Source of the DNA: Myxococcaceae bacterium | GTDB lineage: Bacteria; Myxococcota; Myxococcia; Myxococcales; Myxococcaceae | DNA length: 50,989 nucleotides | Direction: 5' to 3' | Assembly (NCBI GenBank): GCA_003818285.1 | Contig: RPRB01000016.1 | Coordinates: 1-50,989, forward strand | Part shown: positions 41,603-49,713 of the stretch, piece after piece | Layout: every line of letters starts with the position of its first letter | Numbering within the stretch: the first letter of the stretch is position 1 | Translations under genes and position numbers: made by a program | Notes under the pieces: model-generated | The model's database searches: none | What the model was told of the DNA's origin: nothing | What the model saw: the letters and a program-made list of their open reading frames with translations, nothing else

Positions 41603-43453
41603 ATGGCTCGCGAGGCCCCGTCAGGAGAGGTGTGTCGTCCGGCGTCCGCCGACGGACGCACGGCGAGCGCCACGCCCGATGACGGGGTGGGCGGGCCCGT
41701 CCCGCGCCTCCCCCGGGGGGCCACCCTCGGACGCTACGTGGTGCTGGACTGCCTGGGCAGCGGCGGCATGGGGGTTGTGTACCGCGCGCACGACTTCGCC
41801 CTGGACCGGCGCGTCTCCCTGAAGCTCCTCCGCCCCGCGGGGAAGGACCCGGAGGCGCGGCGCGAGCGGCTGGTCTCCGAGGCCCAGGCGCTCGCCCGGG
41901 TGTCCCATCCCAACGTGCTCGCCGTCCACGACGTGGGGACCTGGGAGAACGAGGTCTACCTCGCCCTCGAGCACGTGGAGGGCGAAACGCTGCGGAGCTG
42001 GCTCGACCGCGCTCCCCGGAGCCCCGCGGAGATCCGCGGCATGTTCCTCCAGGCCGCGCGCGGGCTGCAGGCCATCCATGACGCGGGTCTGGTGCACCGG
42101 GACGTCAAGCCCGAGAACCTCCTGCTGGGGCGGGATGGCCGGCTCCGCGTGGCGGACCTGGGGCTGGCCATCACCACCGGAAGCAGCGTCCCTGCTCCGG
42201 CGCACGAGACGCTGCGGCCCGGCACGCCGGGGTACATGCCTCTCGAGCAGCACCGGGGCGAGCCGCTCGATGCGCGCGCGGACCAGTTCAGCCTCGCGGT
42301 GGCCATCCACGAGGCGCTCCTCGGGTGCCGTCCGTACGGGAGCCGCGGGACGTCGCGCGAAGCGCTCGAGGCGAGGCTGGCGCGCGGCCCTGCGGTCGAG
42401 GTTCCGCGCTCCCCGGCCGTCCCCCCGCGCCTCCGTCGTGCGCTCACCGCATCGCTCAGCCCGGATCGCGCCCGGAGGCCGGCCTCGCTTTCCCCGCTCA
42501 TCGACGCGCTCGCCGCTCCCGGGGTGCACGCCTCGAGCACGCTCGGTGGATCGCTGGCCGTCGCCGCGTCTGCGGTCCTGCTCGTCGTGGCAATGGCCCG
42601 GGGGAGCGCCACGCCGGTGGCCCGCGCCGAGGCCGCCCCGTGGCTGCCTCCTGCCTACGAATTCCAGATCGAGACCGTGGAGCCGGCCGAACCGGTGGTC
42701 GCGCAGGCCAGCGCAGTGGCGCTCCCGGTCGGCGGACCGCTCATCCGGGAGAGCTGGACGTCCGCGCGGACCGCGGCCGCGAGCCAGGCCGGCCCGCTCG
42801 CCGCTCCGTCCGCTCCGGGCGTGCAGAGGCCGGAGGTGCTGGTCATCGGTCACCCGCCACCGGGGACGACGGCAGCGTCCGGCGAGGGACCGGCGCTGGA
42901 TCTCGACAAGCTCGCCGAGCTGCGTGGACTCCTCCAGGCCCTCTACCGCGCCCTGAGCGAGCCGCGGGAGGGGACGGCCGGGGGGCCGCTCCTGGCGCTC
43001 TCCCCGAACCCGGCCGCGGGAGGGGTCGGCCCCTCCGCGCCCGTCGGCACGTCCGCCTTGCCTCTTCAGGTCGCGTCCGCGGCCACTCCGTACGGGTCGG
43101 GCCCCGACTTCGTGGACCCCACGGGCGAGACCATCGCCGCCATCGAGCGCCGCCTCGAGCAGCAGATCCGGCACAACCGGAGCCCCCCGGAGATCGCCCA
43201 GACCCGCTTCGCGCTCGCCCAGGCGATCTGGAACTCGAGCGACGCCGAGCAGGCGCAGATCCGCGCCCTCAGCCTGGCCCGCCAGAGCAAGGCCGAGCTC
43301 GAGTCGGTGGCAGGTCTGGACGCGAACGTCTCCTTGCTCGAGCTGCGCGCCCAGGTGACCGACTGGATCTCCCTGCGAGAGGGGCCGATCGGCAAGCCAC
43401 GCGGCAACCTGACCGTCGAGACCAGGAGGGACGGGCTGGGGCTGCCCCCTTGA
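41603..43453 (+). CDS. Hanks-type serine/threonine protein kinase, membrane-anchored
   Basis: This 616-residue protein has a complete kinase core at about residues 40-310. The glycine loop is LGSGGMGVVYRA, the catalytic Lys is in VSLKLLRPAG, the helix C Glu in LVSEAQALARV, and the catalytic loop HRDVKPENLLL lies near 165. The metal-binding motif is ADLGLA (DLG rather than DFG, common in bacteria), and the activation-segment end is PGTPGYMPLEQ. A membrane helix (GGSLAVAASAVLLVVAMARG, about 314-333) separates the kinase from a Pro/Ala-rich extracytoplasmic part. The C-terminal region (about 510-600) is helical (TIAAIERRLEQQIRHNRSPP and on). GGAG lies 6 nt before the ATG. The FHA/sigma-54 activator gene begins 34 bases downstream, so a phosphorylation link is likely. 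Confidence 0.87.
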   Translation: MAREAPSGEVCRPASADGRTASATPDDGVGGPVPRLPRGATLGRYVVLDCLGSGGMGVVYRAHDFALDRRVSLKLLRPAGKDPEARRERLVSEAQALARVSHPNVLAVHDVGTWENEVYLALEHVEGETLRSWLDRAPRSPAEIRGMFLQAARGLQAIHDAGLVHRDVKPENLLLGRDGRLRVADLGLAITTGSSVPAPAHETLRPGTPGYMPLEQHRGEPLDARADQFSLAVAIHEALLGCRPYGSRGTSREALEARLARGPAVEVPRSPAVPPRLRRALTASLSPDRARRPASLSPLIDALAAPGVHASSTLGGSLAVAASAVLLVVAMARGSATPVARAEAAPWLPPAYEFQIETVEPAEPVVAQASAVALPVGGPLIRESWTSARTAAASQAGPLAAPSAPGVQRPEVLVIGHPPPGTTAASGEGPALDLDKLAELRGLLQALYRALSEPREGTAGGPLLALSPNPAAGGVGPSAPVGTSALPLQVASAATPYGSGPDFVDPTGETIAAIERRLEQQIRHNRSPPEIAQTRFALAQAIWNSSDAEQAQIRALSLARQSKAELESVAGLDANVSLLELRAQVTDWISLREGPIGKPRGNLTVETRRDGLGLPP

Positions 43454-43486
43454 AGTACACGGGGCCGACCGCTATCGGCTTCTGAC

Positions 43487-44863
43487 GTGTCCCGCTCCAT
43501 CGTCACCAGGTCCGAGACGGATGGCCGGCCGTCGTCCCGGCCCGCGCGCACCAGCCAGCTGGTGATCGCGCTCGCCTGTGACCGGCCCCTCGAGCCGCCG
43601 CGCGCGATCGAGCTGAGCGGCACCGGAGAGGTGTGGCTGGGCCGCGCGCCGCCCGAGGCGCCCGCCGGTGTCGTCCGGCTGAGCTTCCCGGACGACCGGA
43701 TGTCCGCCCTCCACGCGCGCCTGCGGCGGGTCCTCGGAAGGTGGGTCATCGAGGATGCAGGGAGCAAGAACGGGCTCCGCGTCCAGGGAACGCCTCAGCG
43801 CCGCGCGGTGCTCAACCCGGGCGACGCCATCGAGTGCGGGCAGACCTTCTTCGTCTTCGACGAGCACGGTGCCGAGGAGCCGGTCCCCGCGCTCCCGGCC
43901 GGCGCGGTCGAGCTTGGCTGCCAGAGCTTCCACCCCGACCTGCTCGCCGGATGGTCGGCGCTGGCCCGGGTGGCGCCCACCCGGGTGCCGGTGATGCTCC
44001 AGGGCGAGACGGGCACCGGGAAGGAGCTCGCCGCGCGCGCTCTCCACGCCTGGTCCGGGCGCACCGGCCCGTTCGTGGCGGTGAACTGCGGCGCGCTCCC
44101 CGAGCAGCTGGCGGAGAGCGAGCTGTTCGGTGTGCGGCGCGGCGCGTTCACCGGTGCCGTCGAGGACCGCCCCGGGCTGGTGCGGGTCTCGAGCGGAGGA
44201 ACGCTCCTTCTCGACGAGGTGGGAGAGCTGCCGGCAATCCTCCAGGTGAAGTTGCTCCGGGTGCTCCAGGAGAACGAGGTCCAGCCGGTCGGCGCGGCGC
44301 AGCCCGTCCGCGTGGACCTCCGCGTCGTCACCGCCACGCACCGAGACCTGTCCGCGCTGGTGGAGGAGGAGATCTTCCGGAGCGATCTCTTCGCCCGGCT
44401 CACCGGGCTCGAGGTGGAGCTTCCGCCCCTCCGGGACCGGCGGGCCGATCTCGGGCTGCTCATCCCCACGCTGCTCCGCCGCGCCGGTGCTCCGGCCGGA
44501 GTGCGCTTCTCCCGGGAGGCAGCCCGGGCCCTGTTCCGCTGGAGCTGGCCGCACAACGTCCGCGAGCTGGAGAAGGCGCTGGCCCTGGCGGTGGCGCTGG
44601 CCGGCGAGGGACGCATCGAGCTCGCTCATCTGCCCGAGCCGGTGCGCACCGCGCCCGAGGCACGGCCCGATCCGATGGCCGGCCGCACTGTCCGCCCGCT
44701 CAGCGAGGCGGACGTCTCGCGCCGGACCGAGCTCATCGAGCTTCTGCGGGCCCACCACGGCAACGTGAGCGAGGTGGCGCGGCAGTTGGGCGTGGCCCGG
44801 ATGCAGATCCAGCGCTGGTGCCGCCGCTTCCACCTGGACCCCGCGAGCTTCCGCGCCGCTTGA
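43487..44863 (+). CDS. FHA-domain sigma-54-dependent transcriptional activator
   Basis: This 458-residue protein has an N-terminal FHA domain (about 40-130) with the phosphothreonine-binding pattern GRAPPEAP, SALHARLRR and DAGSKNGLRV. A sigma-54 activator AAA domain (about 150-380) follows: Walker A GETGTGKELAAR, the sigma-54 contact loop GAFTGA intact in RRGAFTGAVEDRPG, and Walker B GTLLLDEVGELP. Arg-finger region FARLTGLEVELPPLRDRRAD also fits. The C-terminal Fis-type helix-turn-helix is NVSEVARQLGVARMQIQRW. There is no response-regulator receiver, so control is probably through FHA binding of a phosphorylated partner such as the adjacent kinase. The GTG at 43487 starts the frame. The target promoter is unknown, but the sequence boxes at 44933-44994 lie just downstream. 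Confidence 0.9.
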   Translation: MSRSIVTRSETDGRPSSRPARTSQLVIALACDRPLEPPRAIELSGTGEVWLGRAPPEAPAGVVRLSFPDDRMSALHARLRRVLGRWVIEDAGSKNGLRVQGTPQRRAVLNPGDAIECGQTFFVFDEHGAEEPVPALPAGAVELGCQSFHPDLLAGWSALARVAPTRVPVMLQGETGTGKELAARALHAWSGRTGPFVAVNCGALPEQLAESELFGVRRGAFTGAVEDRPGLVRVSSGGTLLLDEVGELPAILQVKLLRVLQENEVQPVGAAQPVRVDLRVVTATHRDLSALVEEEIFRSDLFARLTGLEVELPPLRDRRADLGLLIPTLLRRAGAPAGVRFSREAARALFRWSWPHNVRELEKALALAVALAGEGRIELAHLPEPVRTAPEARPDPMAGRTVRPLSEADVSRRTELIELLRAHHGNVSEVARQLGVARMQIQRWCRRFHLDPASFRAA

Positions 44864-44932
44864 CGGCGGAGACCGACGGGCGGGTCGCAAGGACCGATCG
44901 ACCGGCCCGTCTACGCGCTCACGCCCGCTCAG

Positions 44933-44995
44933 GGTGCAACACCGGGGTGCAACCCCAGGGTGCAACACCGGGGTGGGGTGCAACGTGTTGCACCC
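44933..44995. promoter_or_regulatory. Array of GGTGCAAC boxes ending in a perfect palindrome
   Basis: GGTGCAAC occurs at 44933-44940, 44946-44953, 44959-44966 and 44977-44984. The first three have exact 13-base spacing and the next is 18 bases on. The last is followed two bases later by its inverse GTTGCACC (44987-44994), giving a perfect inverted repeat GGGTGCAAC-GT-GTTGCACCC at 44976-44995. This is the signature of a cooperatively bound protein operator. It lies between converging genes and 100 bases before a strong terminator. Confidence 0.75.
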
Positions 44996-45011
44996 GCGGC
45001 TGCTGGTGCCC

Positions 45012-45024
45012 TTGTCCCAGACAA
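45012..45024. promoter_or_regulatory. Short perfect inverted repeat TTGTC-CCA-GACAA
   Basis: TTGTC (45012-45016) and GACAA (45020-45024) are perfect inverse copies with a 3-base centre. It sits 17 bases after the GGTGCAAC palindrome and is AT-rich for this genome. It may be a second operator or part of an RNA stem. Confidence 0.4.
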
Positions 45025-45103
45025 ATCGCCGCTCGTCGCCCGGCATGGCGACTGCAATGGCCGGAGCGCGAGGTCGAGGCGGCCTGCTGTCCTGGGGCCA
45101 CGG

Positions 45104-45152
45104 GGCGCCGTGGGTACACTCTCCCCTCCCCACGGCGCCTCGTTTTTTTTTT
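45104..45152 (+). terminator. Strong intrinsic (Rho-independent) terminator
   Basis: GGCGCCGTGGG (45104-45114) pairs perfectly, 11 base pairs, with CCCACGGCGCC (45129-45139) across a 14-base loop. TCG and a run of ten T (45143-45152) follow on the plus strand. It is by far the most canonical terminator in the window. It could end the kinase/activator transcript, or a separate short RNA starting near the boxes at 44933-44995. The T-run overlaps the stop codon of the leftward TPM-domain gene. Confidence 0.88.
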
Positions 45153-45939
45153 AGTAGCTCTCGCTCGAACCGCCCCCGCCGCCTTCGCCGCCGCCTCCGC
45201 CGGAGAAGCCACTTCCGCCGTCTCCGCCGCCGCCTCCACCTCCACCCCAGCCTCCGCCTCCCCACCCTCCACCGATGAAGGGCGGCCCGCCCCAGTACGT
45301 GCGGCGGCGAGGGTGCCGGCTGGCACGGAGCAGGAGCATCACCACCACGAAGAGGACGAAGCCCCAGAAGCAGAGGTCGAACCAGTGCGGCAGCACCACC
45401 GGAGCCTGGGGAGCCGCCGCCGGACCCGGCCCGGGCCGCCGCCGCGCGGTGGTGCCGCTGCCCGAGAGCGCCTCGGCGATGCCGTCGATGCCGGAGAGGA
45501 TGGCGTCGTGCACCCGGTTCTCGCGCATCAGGGGAGCGATGCGCCGGCGGATGATGTCGTTGGACTGGAGGTCGGTCAGGTCACCGCCCACACCCTTGCC
45601 GGTCTCGATCCGGATGCGGCGCTCGCCGGTGGCGATGATCAGCACCACCCCGTTGTCCTTGCCCTTCTGTCCGGGACGCCAGGTCTGGATGAGCTGGTAG
45701 CCGACGTCCTCGATGGGCTCGCCCTGCAGCGAGGCCGTGACCAGGACGAAGATCTGGTTGCTGGTCTTCCGCTCGTAGTCGCCGAGCCGGCTGTCGAGGT
45801 CGGCAAGCTCGGCCGTGCTGAGCACGCTGGCGGTGTCGGTGACGTAGTCGGTCTGCTTCGGGACGTTGAAGGCCCGTGCAGAACCGGTGACGAGGAGGAG
45901 CAGGGTCGCGCAGAGCGGGCCCCAGGCCCGCCTCGGCAT
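45151..45939 (-). CDS. TPM-domain (YgcG-family) membrane protein
   Basis: This 262-residue protein has a signal peptide (WGPLCATLLLLVTGSARAF) and a TPM domain (about 28-165). Motifs include TDYVTDTASVLSTAELADLD, GQKGKDNGVVLIIATGERRIRI and GKGVGGDLTDLQSNDII, all typical of TPM proteins anchored to membranes. A membrane helix follows (WFDLCFWGFVLFVVVMLLL, about 195-213). The C-terminus is a Gly/Trp/Ser-rich tail (GGGWGGGGWGGGGGGGG) ending SSESY, which resembles a membrane or wall-exposed low-complexity region. Its ATG overlaps the LemA stop codon (TGATG), and LemA/TPM pairs are a recurrent arrangement. Such pairs are implicated in envelope stress or protein quality control. Start is secure from the overlap. 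Confidence 0.88.
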   Translation of the reverse strand: MPRRAWGPLCATLLLLVTGSARAFNVPKQTDYVTDTASVLSTAELADLDSRLGDYERKTSNQIFVLVTASLQGEPIEDVGYQLIQTWRPGQKGKDNGVVLIIATGERRIRIETGKGVGGDLTDLQSNDIIRRRIAPLMRENRVHDAILSGIDGIAEALSGSGTTARRRPGPGPAAAPQAPVVLPHWFDLCFWGFVLFVVVMLLLRASRHPRRRTYWGGPPFIGGGWGGGGWGGGGGGGGDGGSGFSGGGGGEGGGGGSSESY

Positions 45940-46532
45940 CAGAAGGTCACCTTGGGCGCCTGCTGGGCGTCCGATGAGGCCTGGAAGTACACGCGAGGCT
46001 TGAACGTCCCGCCCGTGGCCCGCTTCACCACCGCCCCGCGGATCTTCCCGAGCTCGGTGTTGTAGTCGCGCACCGCGTCGTTGTACTGCTCGCGCGCCCG
46101 GAGAATGCGGTTCTCGGTCCCCTCGAGCTGGACTTGGAGCGCGTGGAACTGCGCGTTGGCCTTGAGGTCGGGATAGGCCTCGTTGACGACCAGGAGCCGT
46201 GAGAGCGCTCCCCGCAGCTGGTCCTGCGCCTTCTGGAACGCCGCCACCTTCTCGGGGTCCTGGAGGTCCTCGGCGCTCAGGGTGATGCCCGTCGCCCGGG
46301 CGCGCGCCTCGGCGACGTCGGACAGCGTCTTCTCCTCGTGCTGCGCCGAGGCCTTCACCGTGGCCACCAGGTTGGGGACGAGGTCGGATCGCCGCTGAAG
46401 CTGAGCCTGGTAGTCCGCCCACCGAGCGTCGGCGACCTGATCCTTGGCGATGAGCTGGTCGTACTGGTTGCAGCCGGCCAGGGCGAAGAGTCCCACGGCG
46501 GCCACGAAGGTGATGGGGGCGCGGGTCGTCAT
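45939..46532 (-). CDS. LemA family lipoprotein
   Basis: This 197-residue protein matches the LemA family. A short N-terminal hydrophobic segment ends in FALAGC, giving a lipidation site at Cys 21 (many LemA proteins instead keep a membrane anchor). The family core follows: NQYDQLIAKDQVADARWADY, then QLQRRSDLVPNLVATVKASA, and LLVVNEAYPDLKANAQFHAL, then GTENRILRAREQYNDAVRDYN. The protein is an extended helical bundle on the outside of the cytoplasmic membrane. The ATG at 46532 is chosen by its distance to the hydrophobic region; G-rich GGGTGTC precedes. It overlaps the downstream TPM-domain gene by one base (TGATG), so the two are made together. Divergent from the transglycosylase gene. Confidence 0.92.
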   Translation of the reverse strand: MTTRAPITFVAAVGLFALAGCNQYDQLIAKDQVADARWADYQAQLQRRSDLVPNLVATVKASAQHEEKTLSDVAEARARATGITLSAEDLQDPEKVAAFQKAQDQLRGALSRLLVVNEAYPDLKANAQFHALQVQLEGTENRILRAREQYNDAVRDYNTELGKIRGAVVKRATGGTFKPRVYFQASSDAQQAPKVTF

Positions 46533-46663
46533 GACGACACCCTAACGCCCACCATGTGTGCACGCGCAAGGGAACTTTCGGCCGGGAGTGTGCCCCAGGA
46601 CCAGACGGTTGGGCAGACGCAAGTCCCGTCGGGACATTAGGATTCTCGACGTACCCGCCGACG

Positions 46664-48616
46664 ATGAAACCTGCCCCATCCACGCCGACGAGCTCAGCGT
46701 GGACGCGCACACCCGTGCCGCGTCCGCCCCGTGCACGACGGCGTTCCCGGCGCAGGCGGTGGCTTCAGCGCGCGGCGGTGATCGGCCTCGCGCTGCTCAC
46801 CACGCTCACGGTGCTGCACTCGATCCTGAACTCCACCGCGGTGCGCTCGCGGCTCCGGGACCGGGTGGAGGCGGCGCTCTCCGTGCGGCTCGGCGGCGTC
46901 GAGCTGGGAAGCCACAGCGAGGTGGACTGGAGCCTCCGGCTCAGCTTCGGGCCGGTGCGCATCTCGCCCGAGCCAGGCTCGCCGGTGGTGCTGGAGATGG
47001 AGCGGGTGCGGGTCCGACCCCGGTGGACCGCGCTGCTGGCCGGACGGCTCGAGCCCGGCCTGGTGCAGATGAAGACCGTCGTGCTGCGGCCGGGCACCCA
47101 GCTCGAGGGGCTTCGTGCCCTCGGCAGGCGACTCAAGGCGACGCCTGCCGCTCCGGGGAAGGAAACCCCTTCGTCCGGCTCCGCGGCGCGGCTCCCGCGG
47201 CTCGAGGTGCAGGACCTCCGCATCGAGCTGGTGTCCAGCCACGACGGGCACCCGCTCGACCTCGGCGCCTGGGATGCGCAGGTGGAGGTGTCGAGCGGGG
47301 CGTCGGCGCGGGTGCTCGAGGTGGCCGTCCAGCGCGATGGGGGAGGCGAGGCGCGGTCCGTCGTCCGCTGGGCGCGCGGACAGCCCTTCCAGGTGGAGGC
47401 GGGCCTCGAGGGGATGCCGCTGCGGCCCCTGATCGAGCTCCTGGGGCAGCGCGTCGGCGTGCGCGCCACCGCGGGCTCGGTGACCGCGCGAATCAACGGC
47501 CTCCTCCCGGCCGACCTCAAGCGCGGCGAGCTGGAGGTCTCTGGACGCATCGACGGGCTGTTCCTCGAGGGCAGCCGGCTGGCGTCCGAGCCCGTGGGAC
47601 CCTGGCGTCTGTCGGGCGCCGGCACCGTGGACTGGGACCGGGGCCGCCGCGAGGTCCGGCTCCGTGACGGGCACATCGGCTTCGGGGAGAACGACTCGCT
47701 CCGCGTGAACGTGGAGGGCGTGTACGAGGGCACCCGCGTTCCGCGCTTCCGCGCCGAGGCCCGGGTGGACCAGCTCCGCTACCAGGACGCGGTCGACGCG
47801 CTCCCGCCGCAGTTCAGCCTGGGGGACGAGGCTCCGCGCATCCCCGGCCTGCTCGATGCCCGGGTGCGCGTCTCCGGCCCGGTGCGCGATCCCGAGCAGT
47901 GGGTGCTCGACGTGAAGCTCGATCTCACCGGGCTGCGGGCCGCCTCGAAGGCGACGCCGTTCTTCCTCCGGGGTGCCTTCATCTACCGGCCGGTCGATGC
48001 CAGCGGGCGGTCCCGGGAGATCTGGGTCGGCCCCCAGAACCCGAACTTCGTTCCCATCTCCGATCTGCCCCGGTACGTCTCGCGCGCGGTCACCACCAGC
48101 GAGGACGCCGGCTTCTGGTTCCACCCCGGCTTCGACTTCGACGAGATGAAGGAGAGCCTCATCGACGCCGCCGAGGGCAGCCGCGTGCGGGGCGCCTCGA
48201 CGCTGACCCAGCAGCTGGCGAAGAACCTCTTCCTCTCGCGAGAGCGGACCTTCGCCCGGAAGGTCCGCGAGGCGCTCTTCACCCTCGCCCTGGAAGCCTC
48301 GCTCCCCAAGGCGCGGCTGATGGAGATCTACCTGAACATCATCGAGTGGGGCCCGGGCATCTACGGTCTCGGCGAGGCCTCGCGGCACTACTTCGGCGTC
48401 AACGCGCGCAACCTCGGCGTGCAGCAGGCGGCATTCCTCGCCACCATCATCCCCAACCCGGTGAAGTACCACGCGATGTACGAGAAGGGCCGGCTGTGGC
48501 CCGGATGGCAGTTCAAGATCCGGAACCTGATCCGGAAGCTGGAGTCGAACGGAATCATCGACTCGGGGCAGGCCTTCCAGGCGGAGTTCACCCCGGTGAG
48601 GTTCCGGAGCGACTAG
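46664..48616 (+). CDS. AsmA-like protein fused to a GT51 peptidoglycan transglycosylase
   Basis: This 650-residue protein has a positively charged N-terminus (RRSRRRRWLQRAA) and one membrane helix (VIGLALLTTLTVLHSIL). About 430 residues of AsmA-like or DUF748-type repeated beta-strand sequence follow (VRLGGVELGSHSEVDWSLRL and on). The C-terminal domain (about 470-640) is a glycosyltransferase 51: TTSEDAGFWFHPGFDFDEM contains the first catalytic Glu, RGASTLTQQLAKNLFLSRER the second signature, and LMEIYLNIIEWGPGIYGL the third. It would polymerise lipid II in the periplasm. No penicillin-binding transpeptidase domain is present, so it resembles monofunctional MtgA with an unusual N-terminal extension. 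The ATG at 46664 is chosen because it directly precedes the basic helix; longer in-frame starts exist. Confidence 0.85.
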   Translation: MKPAPSTPTSSAWTRTPVPRPPRARRRSRRRRWLQRAAVIGLALLTTLTVLHSILNSTAVRSRLRDRVEAALSVRLGGVELGSHSEVDWSLRLSFGPVRISPEPGSPVVLEMERVRVRPRWTALLAGRLEPGLVQMKTVVLRPGTQLEGLRALGRRLKATPAAPGKETPSSGSAARLPRLEVQDLRIELVSSHDGHPLDLGAWDAQVEVSSGASARVLEVAVQRDGGGEARSVVRWARGQPFQVEAGLEGMPLRPLIELLGQRVGVRATAGSVTARINGLLPADLKRGELEVSGRIDGLFLEGSRLASEPVGPWRLSGAGTVDWDRGRREVRLRDGHIGFGENDSLRVNVEGVYEGTRVPRFRAEARVDQLRYQDAVDALPPQFSLGDEAPRIPGLLDARVRVSGPVRDPEQWVLDVKLDLTGLRAASKATPFFLRGAFIYRPVDASGRSREIWVGPQNPNFVPISDLPRYVSRAVTTSEDAGFWFHPGFDFDEMKESLIDAAEGSRVRGASTLTQQLAKNLFLSRERTFARKVREALFTLALEASLPKARLMEIYLNIIEWGPGIYGLGEASRHYFGVNARNLGVQQAAFLATIIPNPVKYHAMYEKGRLWPGWQFKIRNLIRKLESNGIIDSGQAFQAEFTPVRFRSD

Positions 48617-48725
48617 ACCCCGAGCGGCGGACGCCGGGCGCTCGGCCGGGGACGGGCGTGCTCGGGAGACCTCGAAGGTCGAGTCCTTCTGGTGGGTTGC
48701 GCGGCTCCCGTCCTGCGTTACGTCA

Positions 48726-48938
48726 ATGTCCATGCTGAACGGCACCGATCGTCAGGAGGAGACCGCCGACTTCACCCTTCCCACCGGCTGTCCGCTGTGC
48801 GGTGGGGAGCTGGCCGTGCGGATGACTCCTGGCACCAGCTACAGCTACTGCGCGCGCTGCCACTGGCTCTCGCGTTCGCACGTCGCCGTGGGGCCGAACA
48901 CCGTGCGCGTCGGACATCCGCCCGGCGGGCTCGGCTAG
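48726..48938 (+). CDS. Small zinc-ribbon protein
   Basis: This 70-residue protein has two Cys pairs, CPLCGGELAV and YCARCHWL, about 20 residues apart, forming a likely zinc ribbon. The N-terminal part is polar (TDRQEETADFTLPTG). An ATG at 48732, two codons downstream, is an alternative start; there is no clear ribosome-binding site for either. Coding bias matches neighbouring genes. The closest resemblance is to short Zn-ribbon proteins of unknown function. It converges with the sirtuin gene with 10 bases between. Function unknown. Confidence 0.6.
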   Translation: MSMLNGTDRQEETADFTLPTGCPLCGGELAVRMTPGTSYSYCARCHWLSRSHVAVGPNTVRVGHPPGGLG

Positions 48939-48948
48939 CCCCGGTCAG

Positions 48949-49713
48949 TCACGTCGTCTTGGAGACCCCGAGCAGGGACGGAAGCAGCGTCCCGCTCGGG
49001 CCTTGCCGGACCTGGTCGAAGCGGCCGGCGTTGTCCGCCCGCTCCGCGTTCACCAGCCAGGTCTCCGCGCCGCGCGCCCGAGCAAGGTCCACGAAGCCGG
49101 CCGCCGGCCACACCGCTCCGGACGTGCCGGCGGCGAGGAACACCAGTCGCCCTCCGCGCCAGCGCTCGAGGAACTCGTCCACCGCCTCGAGGTGCGCCGG
49201 ATCGAGCGCCTCCCCGAACCACACCACCGCCGGACGCAGCAGCCCGCCGCACTGCTCGCAGGGAGGGACGGTTCCCTCCGCATAGGCGGTCTCGTCCGTC
49301 GTCTCGGGCCGGCGGCAGCGCGAGCACCGGGTGCCCAGCAGCCGCCCGTGGATCTCGATCAGCCGCTCGCTCCCCGCCCGCCGGTGCAGCCCGTCCACGT
49401 TCTGGGTCACCAGCAGGAAGCGCTGGCCCATGCGGCGCTCGACCTCGACCAGCGCGCGGTGCCCGGCGTTCGGTCGGGCGCGAAGCGCCGCCTCGCGTCG
49501 CTCGGAGTAGAAGCGCCACACCAGCGCGGGGTCGGCGTGGAACCCCTCGGGCGACGCGAGGCGCTCGAACGCATGCGAGCGCCAGAGCCCTCCCGATCCC
49601 CGGTAGGTGGGAAGCCCGCTCTCCGCGGACACTCCCGCGCCGGTCAGGACCAGGAGCGCAGAATCGGGGCCGAGCCCGAGCTCGCCGTCAACGGATGAAG
49701 TAGCCGGCGCCAC
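48949..49713 (-). CDS. cobB: NAD-dependent protein deacylase (sirtuin, CobB-like)
   Basis: This 254-residue sirtuin has the NAD-binding LVLTGAGVSAESGLPTYRGS (about 20-39), the QNVDGLHRRAGS segment, and the catalytic His in LIEIHGRLLGTRC. The four structural zinc Cys are present as C-x2-C twice (CSRCRRPE and CEQCGG). VVWFGEALD and FLAAGTSGAVWPAA follow, with the usual sirtuin GTS/VWP pattern. The motif FYSERREAA carries the Tyr and Arg that in SIRT5/CobB-type enzymes accept acidic acyl groups, so desuccinylase activity is possible. The GTG at 49713 overlaps the 3' end of the DUF4019 gene by 26 bases. It removes acyl groups from lysines using NAD. Confidence 0.92.
   Translation of the reverse strand: MAPATSSVDGELGLGPDSALLVLTGAGVSAESGLPTYRGSGGLWRSHAFERLASPEGFHADPALVWRFYSERREAALRARPNAGHRALVEVERRMGQRFLLVTQNVDGLHRRAGSERLIEIHGRLLGTRCSRCRRPETTDETAYAEGTVPPCEQCGGLLRPAVVWFGEALDPAHLEAVDEFLERWRGGRLVFLAAGTSGAVWPAAGFVDLARARGAETWLVNAERADNAGRFDQVRQGPSGTLLPSLLGVSKTT

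Noticed and set aside
44975-44992. A sigma-54 promoter (GG and TTGCA) overlapping the palindrome.
   Set aside because: The GG to GC distance is 11 or 13 bases instead of 10, and the -24 box lacks the CAC.
44933-44995. The GGTGCAAC array as a CRISPR array or iteron-type origin.
   Set aside because: The boxes are 8 bases with 5- to 10-base gaps, far too short for CRISPR, and there is no replication initiator gene nearby to support an iteron origin.
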